Of a DNA stretch of 64,000 bases, positions 21,763 through 33,203 are shown one piece after another. The notes beneath the pieces are model-generated. The model was not told the DNA's origin, ran no database searches, and was given only the letters and a program-made list of their open reading frames with translations. Numbering within the stretch: the first letter of the stretch is position 1; each line of letters starts with the position of its first letter. This DNA is from Hysterium pulicare CBS 123377 (lineage: Eukaryota; Ascomycota; Dothideomycetes; Hysteriales; Hysteriaceae): NCBI GenBank assembly GCA_000467715.1, contig AJFK01000713.1:1-64000 (forward strand), read 5' to 3'. Made by a program: the position numbers and the translations under genes.

Positions 21763-23280
21763 ATGGCTGTCACCGAAAAGAAGCATGGCTTCGAGAAAGT
21801 AAAGCTCCAGCATAGAAGAAGTAAACCTATTTACACATCCCTAACAATTCACCAAGGTCCTCATCGTGGGAGCCGGCCCAGCAGGTCTCCTCCTCGCTCT
21901 CCTCCTCTCCAAAGCCGGCATTCCCGTGACCATTGTCGACATGTCGGACAAACTAGACGAAAACCCCCGCGCAACACACTACGGTCCGCCGGCGGTGCAC
22001 GAGCTTATCCGAGCAGGCGTCGCTGACGATGTTCGAAAGGCGGGATTCAACCCGCATGGCGTGAGTTGGAGGAAGCTGGACGGCACAGCATTAGCGACTT
22101 TGAACAATGATGATATGGCCGATGATCCCGAGCAGATGGTTTGTTTGCCGCTTAATCAGCTGGGTGCGATTCTCAAGGAGCATTTGGCAAAGGAGGAGAA
22201 GGTGACTTTGCTGTTTAAACATAAGGTTGTTGGGTTGGGGCAGGATGAACAGAAGGCTTGGGTGGATGTTGAGACTCCGGAAGGGAAGAAGAAACTGGAA
22301 GCGGATTATATTGTAGGATGTGATGGCGCTAACAGTCAGGTTCGTCGTTCATTATTTGGTGATTGGGAGTTCCCAGGGTATACTTGGAAAGAGCAAATTG
22401 TGGCTACCAATGTAGGTCCTCTCTCCTCTCCTGGGTGAAATAGTTTCATGCTCAAAATGACAGACATACTACGACTTCTCCAGGTTTGGCTGGAACGATT
22501 CAAACTTCATCATCCACCCCGAGCACTGGTACATGGCGGCTAAAATCCAGAACGATGGCCTCTACCGCATATCTTACGGCGAACTACATGGCTTGACGCC
22601 AGACGAATTGCGCGAGCGACAGCCTCAGAAGTTTCGTGAGATGCTACCTGGACATCCTGAGCCCGACGAGTATAAGATCGTGAACTTTAGTCCTTACAAG
22701 ATCCATCAACGCTTAGCTGAAAAGATGAGAGTTGGAAGGTTCTTATTAGCTGCAGATGCAGCCCATTTATGCAATCCCTTGTATGTAATCTTCGCTACTG
22801 TTTTCTTCTCTGCCATTTGACAACCGCCTGACTTCAAGAAGTGGCGGCATGGGTCTCACTGGCGGTATCTGCGACGTTGGAGGCCTCTATGATTGCCTGG
22901 TTGGTATCTATGAGCACAAAGCCTCACCCAATATACTCGACTCATACGACGAGGTCAGGAGGAAGAAGTACAGGGAAGTCGTCGATCCGACCTCCTCGGG
23001 CAACATTCGACGGCTTTTTGACCAAGATCCTGAAAAGGCGCTGGAGAATGACGAGTTCCTCAAGATGTTAAAGAGGGCAGAGACAGATCGTGAGTTGTCG
23101 TTGAAGCTGCTGGTGGCTCAAGCGGTACGTAATCCAGCAAACCCTATATTTCTTGCCTAACCTCCTGGTCAGGCCGAAAATCCACTTCAGTATGATTTTA
23201 CACAGCTTTATGAAACGGAGCATTCGGAGAACGGAAAGCAACCGGATGGTCAACCTCTTCCATCCTTGGCTGCCGCATGA
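21763..23280 (+). CDS. FAD-dependent aromatic monooxygenase
   Basis: Five exons (21763-21798, 21857-22411, 22464-22780, 22842-23124, 23173-23280) giving 432 aa. The first exon is only 12 codons. Motifs are in the order of the p-hydroxybenzoate/phenol hydroxylase superfamily: GAGPAG dinucleotide-binding motif at residues 16-21, the DG motif in VGCDGANSQVRR near 165, and the second FAD-phosphate site in [21 protein letters not shown] near 300. The acceptor of intron 3 was chosen at 22841 because it restores NPFGGMGL; an acceptor three bases earlier would give NPLSGG. In place of the usual GDAAH the protein has ADAAH. These enzymes use NADPH and oxygen to hydroxylate or epoxidise aromatic or polyketide rings. 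Divergent from a P450, convergent with the SDR, so a likely tailoring enzyme. Confidence 0.9.
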
Positions 23281-23352
23281 AAACCACGGCCACGATCTTG
23301 CGCACGTGTATAGAGTTTAGCAATTCAAGGTCTTTATGCTCTATCCATCCTT

Positions 23353-24478
23353 CTAGAAGCGACCTGTCCAGCCAGGAATCACCAGCTTCTGCCCGTCATT
23401 GACATCATCGCTCAATTGCTTCCCCATCCACATTGGCTGCGTCTCTAGTAGTTTCTCCTCGAAATCTATAATCTTATTCCCCGCGACGAAAAAACCCTTG
23501 CCATTGATGTCAGGCCTACATATTGGCAATAACTGTGCCAAAGCAGCGCCTTCTGGTTGATTTGTCGGTAGACCCTTTCCCTCCCATTCTTCTATGAAAG
23601 GAGCCCCGCGAATCATTGGAGTATCTGTAGCAAAGTGCAGCTTAACAACTGATCAGAAATGGGCGCTTGGAGGGGGAAGACTTACAAGTAAACCATGGAC
23701 AGACTACATTTATCGTGATGTTCTTCTTGATTAGATCTTGCCTTAGCGACCGCATCATGCCCAAGATACCCGTCTTAGCTGCCGTGTAAAGCACGACTGG
23801 AGGAGTCTCTATGTAGCTGGCCGCGGAGCCCGTCATCACGATTTGGCACCGTGTTTCGGGCCATTTGGCGAAGTAGTGGTCGGCGCATTTTACGGCATAT
23901 ATCATACCTGCACCTTCAATCAATCACGCTGCCCCAGTCACAAGCCTCTGTGGTTCGGAGCGAAACCCGTACCAGTGAGATTGATATCCATACACCTCAA
24001 ATCGGGCGGCATTAAGATCCCTGTTTTAGGGTCTATTTCATCCTTGAGAAAGTTTTCGAAGTTGACACCGGCATTGGATATTACGGCGTGGATGATTCCG
24101 AACGTTTTCCATGCGTCTTGGAAGAGTTGTAAGATCTCCATCCAGACGGAGACGTCGACTTTGCGGAAGATGACGCGCCTGGTCCACGGCTGAATCAGTA
24201 TTTAATCGAACGATGGGCTAGATTGATACAAAGCACGTACTCCTTCAGCGAATCGGCCAGGGCTTTCCCCTCGGTTTCGTTCCAGTCGCCCATGGCGATG
24301 TTGGCTCCATGTTCTACAGCAACGTTAGATCAGCAACACAGCAAAAGAGCATGACTTCAGTCTCACTATGCGCCAACTCGACAGTAGCACGTCCAATTCC
24401 CGTCGCGCATCCCGTAATGAGTATTGTCTTCCCCTTCAGCTTCTCCAGCTCGCTCTCCTGGAAATCGTAGGTCGTCAT
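23353..24478 (-). CDS. Short-chain dehydrogenase/reductase (SDR)
   Basis: Five exons (24478-24367, 24313-24241, 24178-23973, 23907-23686, 23624-23353) with introns of 53-65 nt, giving 294 aa. The start (MTTYDFQESELEKLKG) puts the Rossmann glycine motif TGCATGIG at about residues 22-29. NAG appears in SNAGVNF, the catalytic serine in GSAASY, and the YxxxK pair in YTAAK. Intron 2 was ended at 24179 because this keeps frame and gives ERVIFRKVDVSVW, the usual strand after the cofactor loop. The enzyme should reduce or oxidise a keto/hydroxy group with NAD(P). The tail is close to the neighbouring monooxygenase (72 bases apart, convergent), placing it in the cluster. Confidence 0.88.
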
Positions 24479-24836
24479 TTTGAGTAAATCGGTACTTCGA
24501 TCAAAGTTTACGAAGAGGTTCCAGAATGACTGGCAACTCATGTCATTACATTTTTTAGGAGTCAATGAGAAGCTTGGTATGTAATTCCGAGCTAGAGGTA
24601 GTGTGCGTTAGCACGTGGTAGGGTGCATATGCGTGTGGGGGACTTTGCGGGGACCGTCCCCACGAGAACTGTGATGGGTTAGTCTGCGGATTGATGGCCT
24701 CAACCTATGAACATGGAAGTACCATCTCATCGTTAAATAAGCATGAAGACTCAAAGCTGATGAAAGCAAACTTAGGATTTGAGGGTGGGGCTGCTGTGTG
24801 ATGAATGATCCTAATATCCTAAGCAACTGAGATTTA
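24479..24836. other. Intergenic: SDR promoter and BBE 3' flank
   Basis: About 360 bases with no supported gene. Holds the SDR promoter and the transcript end of the next minus-strand gene. Confidence 0.55.
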
Positions 24837-26374
24837 CTATATTTTAGCAGTCGGTTCTTCTGTAGAGAGTGCTCTTGCAAGACTTTTGTAAGCCGGAAAT
24901 CTATCTCTGGGATCCCACTTTTTGCGAATATCCAGGAATCGTCTTAAGGCAGAGTCCGTCATAACTTTCATCTTGGAAACAAAGTCAGCCTCTCCCATCA
25001 ATTCTCTTTTCAAAAATACTTACTTTGGATTGACGTTCATCATGTACGTCATAGTCGGCTACATACATGCCACATGCTACACTCTGAATACGGGCAAATC
25101 TTTCGCTCATCGGCTCGTAGATCTGAGGCTGAAGTGAGGAGTCTGTCCAACCTGTGAATGTGCTGATGTAGTATTGCTGGGGAATGCTAAAAGCGCATTC
25201 ATTTTCATCCGGATAAGTATCGCTGCAGTAGATGCAGCCAACGGAGGTTCGCGTAGGAAGATCACACATGACGGGTTTGATTGCACGAATAAGCTTCGCA
25301 AGGTCAGCGACTGGGAGAAACGATGTGGATACGGCTCTCGATAAGTGTTACCTCTGGTTCTGGAACTGCTGGATCATTTAAAATGCTATTGATTTGCCAT
25401 CGTTCACCATTCCCACCCGGCGTGAAAAGATCCTGCATCTCAAAGAATTGCCGTAGTGACGACTCTTTGGGTTCCTGAGCCTCTATCCAGCAGTCTCTCA
25501 GCTCATCTGGAATTTCAGTCCATACACTTAGCATAGCCCGTGCCTGCTCTAATGAATCCGCCCAAGCCGAGATATTGATCGAAAGGGACAGCTGGCTCGG
25601 ATCTTGGAACTTATCGTCTTTCGCTTCTGGATCGAACTTGTCCGGGTAGAAAGTAACGATGGCACTCTCAGTACCAAACTTCGGCATATCTCTGTTCTTG
25701 TCGAAAGCAAATTGTAGCATTTTCTCAAACTTACTCCCTACTTTGAACACGTACGACTGTTCGTATAATCCAGAGCGAGCAGGAATCGTGCGTCCCCATA
25801 TACGTGTCACGACGCCAAAGAACGCCTGTCCGCTCCCCCGCGCGGCCCAAAAGAGGTCGTCATTTTCCGAATGGCTTGTGATGACCGCTCTGCCATCGGG
25901 TACAACAATCTCCATGCGAGTGACCCAATTGGCGGCCGTTCCTCCCCATCCGCGCATGAACATGCCTTGACCCCCAGCGAGACAGAAGCCACCCATCGCA
26001 ACGGTTGGAGCATGGCCGTATGGAAAGAAGCGACCAATAGATTGAAGAGTATCCGAAACTGCTCTGACGCGTACCGCAGGACCAAAGTCAATTTCTTGCG
26101 TCGAGGCATCGTAGCTGACACGTCGATTGATGCGAGAGGTATCGATCAAGATGCTATCTTCGAGTAATGAGGGATTGGAGTAAAGATGACCTCCGGAACG
26201 AACGCCGATTGGGATGCCTAGGTCGTTTGCCGTCCGGACTGCGGCGACGACATCTTCTACGGACTGGACTAGATGTATTTCTCTGGGAAAGATTTCGCGT
26301 ACGTCGGCGTTGATATAAGCGCGTCGATAGCCTTCGTACTCGTCGTGTCCCCTGGTAAAGACGAGATCGGCCAT
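24837..26374 (-). CDS. BBE-like FAD-linked oxidoreductase
   Basis: Three exons (26374-25352, 25293-25024, 24971-24837), 475 aa. The PCMH-type FAD-binding domain shows IGVRSGGHLYSNPS, whose histidine is the normal covalent FAD anchor, and GHAPTVAMGGFCLAGGQG where bicovalent members usually read CPTVG; alanine replaces that cysteine, so FAD is probably held by the histidine alone. The C-terminal berberine-bridge part carries MYVADYDVHDERQSK and WDPRDRF. Intron 1 was ended at 25294 (CTGAC branch just before the AG) because only this acceptor keeps frame. No signal peptide is visible from this ATG, unlike many family members, so it may be cytosolic or have a missed upstream exon. Such oxidases commonly perform ring closures or dehydrogenations in fungal clusters. 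It marks the right edge of the apparent cluster. Confidence 0.87.
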
Positions 26375-27270
26375 CACGGTCCAGGTTGTTTTGATCAGCG
26401 CACCACGAAGTATTCAACGAAGAATGCGTTTGAGACAAGAAAGGGATGCTATTTAAGAGGTAAGAGAAAAGCGAAAGCAGCAGAGCAATTGCCCATACCT
26501 CTGTGCACAATATATCTTCGTGTGAACTTTCAAACTTGGAATATTGCTGTGATGCTTCATGCTCCACATTTTACCCCAGCCTCCCCCACATAAAGCTTCA
26601 GTCTGACCGGCGTACCAGCACCCTCAAGATGAAGAAGAAAAGACAGCAGCTTCTCGTGTTCTACATACTCGTCGTATTCGGTGCAGTCGGCAGAACATGT
26701 GCAGGGCAGAAGCGGAGAGATTGTTGGTGATGACACGTGATTACTCTCGACGAGCTAAACTCCCCAAGGAAGGTGGTCGTTTTTGTTGCCAACCTTCCCA
26801 ATGCAAACCCAATTTCGTTTATCTGTCCACCCTTCGCTGTCGCCCCTCTGCCAGCGACCACTCAGTGGCCCTGTCCAAGGCAATCTTGCACAACCTGGGC
26901 GATAAGCTTTCCCTCATGCACTGCATCCATCCCCGTCGTGTGCCGCCCCAGCATCACGACCTTCCCCTTGAAGTCCCAGGCCAATCATATGACGCCCACT
27001 GATAGGCTCTACTGGCATTGACTGGGATTGATATTAAGCATACGGGCCTCCCTGGATGCACGAAGACGAGAGCCCGGAATCATGGCCACGCAGAACCCTC
27101 CAAACCCGGCAGGTCCTTGAACATGATGGCATTCCTGGTCCGGTCCTCCAGCAACAATGACGCCGTGGCTCTTGGGCATCGATATATAAGATGAGCAAAT
27201 GCTTTCGTCGTCCTTCACTCTGTTCAACGGCTTCGCAGTTGAAGGTGCTCCATTGGATCGTCCACCCATC
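26375..27270. other. Intergenic: divergent BBE / sedolisin promoters
   Basis: About 900 bases between divergent genes. No coding support; contains the TATA-like site listed next. Confidence 0.55.
27183..27190 (+). promoter_or_regulatory. TATA-like box before the sedolisin gene
   Basis: TATATAAG lies 81 bases before the chosen ATG (27271). An in-frame ATG at 27199 is so close to it that it probably lies at or before the transcript start, which favours the later start. Confidence 0.45.
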
Positions 27271-29159
27271 ATGGCCGGGAAAATTCTTTCGTCCATTGTC
27301 TTCGCGTCATCAATTCTTCCAACCTTCGCTGCTGTTCACGAGAAATGGAGCTCCGTTCCCAAAGGATGGACTGCGGCTGGTAAAGCCAGCAGCAGCACCT
27401 CCATGACCCTCACCGTTGCTTTGGCTATGCAAAACATCGATCAGTTGGAATCGAAATTGCTCTCGGTTTCTACGCCTGGCAGCTCCTCCTATGGAAAGTA
27501 CCTGGACAAAGATCATATCGACAGCACCTTCGGCCCACCAAGCACCGCTGTGTCAAGCGTAGTTGGATGGCTAAAGCAGCACGGCATCTCTAGCTACAAC
27601 GTAGATGGCTCCTTCATCGATTTTGCAACCGACGTTGGTACCGCAAATACTCTTCTCAACGCCTCTTACCAATATTTCCAAGGTGGTGCCAACACAAAAT
27701 TGAGGACCCTCCAATATTCAATCCCGGATGAGATCCAAAAGTACGTAACTCTGGTCATGCCTGCCACTTATTTTGGAACGGTAAAGGCAATGAGACCAAC
27801 TCCAACCGAACGAGACGAGTCTTTGGAAGCGCCTACCAAGCGGCAGGTTGATGCGTCCTGTCAAACATCAATTACCCCGCAATGCTTGAAGGAATTGTAC
27901 AACGTTGGAAGTTATACGCCAGATCCCAAATCCGGGAGCAAGATTGGGTTTGGAAGCTTCTTGAACGAGTCCGCCATCTACTCCGACCTGGCTTTGTACG
28001 AGCAACAGTTCGGCATCCCGTCGCAAAACTTCTCCGTCGAGCTGATTGCAGGAGCTACGAACGATCAAGACATCACCACAGCCAGCTACGGGGAGGCCAA
28101 TCTGGATGTGCAGAATATCATTGGTGTAGCTCATCCTCTGCCCGTGATCGAGTATATCACTGGAGGATTACCGTAAGTCCCATCAGATCTTGAAGAATTG
28201 CACGCACTGACATTGGTCCAGTCCTTTTGTTCCTAACATTGATCAACCGACGGCTGCTGATGATGAAAACGAGCCGTATGTGCCCTACTACCGCTATTTA
28301 CTCTCGAAGAGAAACTCCCAATTGCCGCAAGTCATTTCCAACTCTTACGGCGATGAAGAAGACGTACGTAGTAACATATGTCTTCGTATCAGTTAGAGGC
28401 TAATATAGACAGTCTGTCCCGTACTACTATGCCGTTCTAACCTGCAACCTCATTGGCCTCATGGGCCTTCGAGGCATCACGATTCTCGAATCTTCCGGCG
28501 ATCTCGGCGTAGGCGCTGGTTGTCTTGCGCCCGATTACAAGACTGTGGAGTTCAACGCTATTTTCCCCGCTACATGCCCCTTCTTGACATCCGTCGGCGG
28601 CACCGTTGACGTAACTCCCGAAATCGCATGGGTCGGTAGCTCGGGCGGCTTCAGCAAGTATTTCCCTCGGCCCCTGTACCAAGCCAGCGCCATCTCCGAC
28701 TATCTCTCAAAAGTCAGCCCTGCGACAAAGAAGTATTATGGTCAATACACCGACTTCTCTGGCCGTGGGTTCCCGGATGTTGCAGCTCACAGCGTGGATC
28801 CCGACTATTGGGTCTACTACGGAGGCAAGCATGCGCGAAGTGGTGGCACCAGTGCCGCAGCTCCAGTCGTCGCTGCCATTGTTGGGCTTCTCAATGACGC
28901 TCGTTTCAAGGTTGGGAAGCCATCTCTGGGGTTCTTAAATCCATTCATCTACGCTATCGGGCATACTGCGCTCACCGATATCACCGGCGGCTTCAGCATT
29001 GGATGCAATGGAAACAACACGCAAAGTGGCGGCCCTGAACCTGCTGGAAGTGGTGTTGTGCCTGGTGCAAGGTGGAATGCCACGGTTGGTTGGGATCCTA
29101 CGACTGGGTGGGGGACGCCGAATTTCGTGAAGCTAAAAGACCTTGTGTTGAAGTTGTAG
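27271..29159 (+). CDS. Secreted sedolisin (S53) tripeptidyl peptidase-like protease
   Basis: Three exons (27271-28172, 28222-28363, 28413-29159) giving 596 aa. The start at 27271 gives a signal peptide (AGKILSSIVFASSILPTFAAV). A prodomain of about 180 residues follows, ending near KRQVDASC where a Kex2-like KR site would release it. The catalytic Glu and Asp are in YGEANLDVQN (E-x3-D), and the nucleophile serine in SGGTSAAAP near residue 500. The oxyanion region is ISNSYGDEED, and the calcium site near the end is LTDITGG with GWDPTTGWGTPNF. Sedolisins act outside the cell at acid pH and take tripeptides off protein N-termini or cut internally. Several sequons fit secretion. It is next to, but probably not part of, the metabolite cluster. 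Confidence 0.93.
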
Positions 29160-30097
29160 ACTATGTATATATCTCTCGCATGGTCAAGTTTAGGTGTATA
29201 CTGACTTGTCCTTTTGTAAATTAGACAACAAATGAGATTTAAATGCGCACTTTTTCTCGGAGCAAGATTGTTCGCTGATCCTCTTCGCGTCAGATAGCTG
29301 GTTTCCCTAGGATGTTACTCCAATTCTGTCGGGCTACAACGCTGTCCCTCTCCGCAAACGTATTGAGGTAATGGAGCTAGTTGTACGGCACGTCGCCAGT
29401 CTAAATGGCCTTCTTGGAGGCTAGACCTATTGGCAGCATAGCCTTGCTGTTTTTTCATCTGCAAGGTCTTGTGGGGGCATCGTTTTCAGAGAATTTTGAG
29501 CTACTAGGAATCTTTCTGATTGCCGGTGCAAACCCAAATGCGTTTCACCTAATCATTATGCTTATTTATTAAACCACTATGCGGAAGCGTCACCGCTAGG
29601 TATCATTCGCTCCTTCAAAACAAGTATTGAAAATCCTTTTGTTGCAGAGGAGGCTAAAGAGCTCGAAGAAAGGCGGGATCATCTTGAAGAGTTGCTCCTG
29701 ATGTCCGGGCCGGGGCACTACGGTGCTGGTGGCATTCTTGGTATGCTTACGTGTCGCATTTCAAGGTTGATTTGGCCGCATCATCGGCGAAGTGTTCTCA
29801 ATTCCACAGTCTCCTCTCGCTCCACGTTCTCAAGTAGGCTGTTCGTGCTCAGGACGCTTCACGTTCAGATGCCAGTTAGCTCGCGTGGTCGGTGAACGCT
29901 CCACGACGGAGCCGAGTTACCGCAGCCTCGAATAGATGGGTCCTCTGGACCTGTGTATCTGTAGTACCAGGCGTCTCGGGCCCACAACGGTTCTAATTCT
30001 GTGGTTTGAGAGTCTCCAAATTCCGCATTGTTTGACCTTATCAATAAATGTGGTTCCCCAATTCTAAGACTCCTTTACAGTTTACTTGGAAACCAAA
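29160..30097. other. Intergenic, about 940 bases
   Basis: 3' flank of the sedolisin gene and promoter of the receptor-like gene. Short open stretches here do not resemble any family. Confidence 0.55.
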
Positions 30098-31158
30098 ATG
30101 GCGAATAGGTTCAAATCCGGTGAAGACACCCATTCATTCGCCCACGTTCTCATCATACTGCTAGCTTTCGCTACCATTGATGTCTTTCTACGATTCTGGT
30201 TGAGATATATCGGTATCTCGAAAATTTGGTGGGACGACTGGTTGGCGCTCATGAGCCTAGTACGCCATGGGAATCTTCTCACCATACTTCTTATAACTAA
30301 CTAATGACAGATCATCACACTGCCTTCAGGCACCATCGTTCTCTACCTGTTATATAGCCCTACAGATCTAGACGGGCAAGATATTCCCGACAAGACCTCC
30401 TCCGAAGCACTAAAGATCCTATGGATCTCGTTTCTCTTACGGGATTTCCGCGTATCATTCCCTAACCTCTCTGCCCTGTTCTTCTACGCCCGTATCTTCA
30501 AAGTCAATAGACGATTCGCAGTCTCTCTCTGGGCTACAGGCAGTCTCGTAGTGGCATATATGCTGTTTGCGGCTTTCTCTGCCGGCTGGCAATGCAGGCC
30601 AGTTGACAAAATGTGGAAAACTTGGAAACCTGGCACCTGCGTCCATGTTTATCGGTGGAGGCTTGCGAGAGTCATTGCAAGTATTTTCATAGATGTTGTT
30701 TTTTTGGTTATGCCGTTGCCGCTGTTGTTGCACCTACAGAACATTACTTTGGGGAAGAGGATGGGTGTCCTGCTTGTTTTTGTTAGTGGCTAGGCGTAAG
30801 TTCCGTCGGTCAAAGAAGTATTTGAGAACATTTCATACTGATCTGAATTGGCAGTGTTTTTGCTACCGCTGTTGGTCAGTTGGTCGCAGTTTGTCACGCC
30901 GGAGATAACGTAGGAAAAGTCTTAGCAAGTAAGCCCACGGTTTCAATACCTGTAGATTCATTCTGGTTGACTGTTGCAGAGAATTTAATGCCAATGATCC
31001 ATTGGTCAAGTGGCGAGACACCAGTAGCTATCATTAGTATCTGTCTTTCAAACATCTTCTCCCTCGTCAAACGAGGTGTCAAGGGAGGGTTTCCTTCCCT
31101 CCTATCAAGGCGTCCCAAATCGGTACACCGTACTCTGCGAGCTTTTACAGCGATATGA
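30098..31158 (+). pseudogene. PTH11-like rhodopsin-fold membrane protein with in-frame TAG
   Basis: Exons 30098-30259, 30311-30795 and 30855-31158 are recognised. Reading gives an N-terminal helix (FAHVLIILLAFATIDVFLRFWLRY), the WWDDWLAL motif after it, further helices, the cysteine-bearing loops AGWQCRPVDKMW and KPGTCV, then MPLPLLLHLQNITLGKR and, in exon 3, HWSSGETPVAIISICLSNIF. These are hallmarks of the fungal PTH11/SAT4-type integral membrane family. Exon 2 ends GGC TAG GC before a perfect GTAAGT donor, so the last whole codon is a stop, while the phase across the intron is still correct. This looks like a young nonsense mutation or a sequencing error. A further intron (about 30930-30977) may exist in exon 3. 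If the stop is real the protein ends after about 214 residues, before the last helices. Confidence 0.75.
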
Positions 31159-31473
31159 CACGGATGACAACGACATGTTTGAGATTCCACCGCTGGTATT
31201 TAAACACTCCAATGAATCGCCGGGCATTTATCTCCCTTGACTCATCCACGTCGGTATAGACATCACTACCGTTGGTGAGGGTCGATTCAAGTGAGAGAGA
31301 TCGAGTCCGAAACAAGCTTCACCGCCTCTCACCTCAAAGCCTAGAAGTTTTCTTATTACCTTGACGCTATTCGCTCTTTCACTTTCACCTTGCGTCACTC
31401 CTGGGGCATTAATACATACTTCCTTTAATTGCTTTCGCGTACGAGGAGCCTTCAGTATCACATCTCGTCCCGA
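31159..31473. other. Intergenic: promoter of the BTB-like gene
   Basis: A gap of 315 bases with no gene. A TATTTAAA-like stretch lies at about 31197. Confidence 0.5.
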
Positions 31474-32319
31474 ATGATGTCCACGGCTTTGGAGGCACCG
31501 GAATCAAAATCTAGATATGGCGGACTCACTGATGAGGCCTTGAAGTGGTGTGTAAGATGCTGGCCAATTCATGAACTAAAGGTGCTGACCAAAGAACTCA
31601 ACAGCTTGACGGGTTCCAAAACAAATGATGTGGGAGACGAAAGTCTCATTGACACTGATATGGTCGAAGTCTCGGTTGACGCCGAGGATGGTGAAGAGAA
31701 ATGGATCTTACCCCAAAGGCTTTTATGCCATCATTCGGTCTTCTTCCGAACGTCCTTACAGCCCCTGCCAAGAAATTTTATCATCCCACGTGTTAGAGTC
31801 AATGGAGTATGGCGATTAGGAGTATTCGAACTCTTTGTCGAATACATCTTCACGGGAAGCTATCGGTTACGAAACCACAAGATAAACTGGGTCGACAGCA
31901 TGAAAGATGAAGGCAATGAGAGTGAGTGGGCCGAGAAAGCATGTATATGGGCTTGGATGTTGGGAGATGAGCTAGGCGCGCCGGCTTTCCAAAACTACGC
32001 AATGGGGCATGTCTTCTATCTCTATTACGAGAGAAACCCTGCAAAGATTTCGAGTCAGGCAGTTTGGGATGTATGCGAGGTGAACGTGTCCAAATCCCAG
32101 AAGTTGCAAAACTTCTTCTTCGAGCTAGTCATTCGGCATTGGGGAGGTTCAACGCTTGTGACAGCGGCTGACTTCCATTGGAGTGACCTGTTCAAGGATG
32201 AACCGGCCTTTGCTTCTCGACTAATCAGGGAGGTGGGAGAGAATCTATCTCTGAAAGCTCGACAGCAGAAAGTCCTTCGCCTCTCCGACTATCTGGTTAA
32301 AGTGGACGAGAGCGTGTAG
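31474..32319 (+). CDS. BTB/POZ-like domain protein
   Basis: Single exon, 281 aa from the first ATG (31474; MMSTALEAPES). After a 65-residue leader, the part EKWILPQRLLCHHSVFFRTSL followed by FELFVEYIFTGSY matches the pattern of fungal BTB proteins (buried hydrophobic strand, 'shell' helix, then a length-conserved helix before a TGSY-like turn). The next part (WAEKACIWAWMLGDELGAPAFQNYAMGHVF) is the usual helical continuation for these proteins. They are intracellular, form dimers or bind Cullin-3 scaffolds, and are highly expanded in fungi with unknown partners. The sequence has no Kelch or other repeat. The call rests on pattern resemblance, not on a catalytic motif. Confidence 0.7.
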   Translation: MMSTALEAPESKSRYGGLTDEALKWCVRCWPIHELKVLTKELNSLTGSKTNDVGDESLIDTDMVEVSVDAEDGEEKWILPQRLLCHHSVFFRTSLQPLPRNFIIPRVRVNGVWRLGVFELFVEYIFTGSYRLRNHKINWVDSMKDEGNESEWAEKACIWAWMLGDELGAPAFQNYAMGHVFYLYYERNPAKISSQAVWDVCEVNVSKSQKLQNFFFELVIRHWGGSTLVTAADFHWSDLFKDEPAFASRLIREVGENLSLKARQQKVLRLSDYLVKVDESV

Positions 32320-33203
32320 GTGGAATGGATGAAACTACCTGACCGAGGTATGTATGCCTTCAAATACATGGCTCATTCAAGCGCGAGACGTTTCAGGGAA
32401 TAATGCCTTGGGCATTTGATCTCTATCCTCTTCGCTTTCACTCTTTCTTGTTTACGTAGTCAGGATTTACAGAATTATCGGCAACTCTGCGGGGCTACAC
32501 ATTTCATATCTTCATATATTTTGCTTCACATTCCCTTCCCATTGCTATATGCATAGCAAAATTCCCAGTCTGCAGTTTTCACTCAGCCAAGAGAACCGTT
32601 ACGTCAGCGACCTTCCCCTTCCTGCTATGTTCATATCAACAATGGACACTGATAATGGTGAATCCATTTACGACGTTCAAATGCGGTGTGCTTCGCGACA
32701 TATCCCAACATCTATTACGTATCTGCATGACACCACATGGAGAGTGATTCAATCAAGCCCAACTCGGTCAGAAGAGTCGAGATACAGGATGTGGGTCAGC
32801 CTTGCGAACGATCGCTCCTGAACCATTAATACAAGTAATACGTTCACCACAAATACTACATTTAAATTTATTTAGGATTGTAGACTTTCCGAGCATCTCC
32901 ACAAACATTGCCGTGAATATGCAGCGCATGACAGCTACTTGCACGCGGCTAAAGTTTCATACCTTAAGTAATTTCCGATTCCTTTCTGGCATTTACATAC
33001 TTTCAGGGGCTGAATGTAGAAAGGGACTGGCTGGAACACTTGCCGGCATGTACTATGAGCTTCGCTTCTTCAAATGAGCCTCGGACACGGCATAATTGAT
33101 AACTTTAACCACGAAAACTCCTATTCCATATCCATCGCTCCCACCTCACGATCGTTTTCTCTGCCGGATTCAAACTGACCTCCGTCCGCTATTTCCCAAG
33201 CAC
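32320..33203. other. Intergenic, about 880 bases
   Basis: No supported gene; open stretches have no family signal. Confidence 0.5.
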
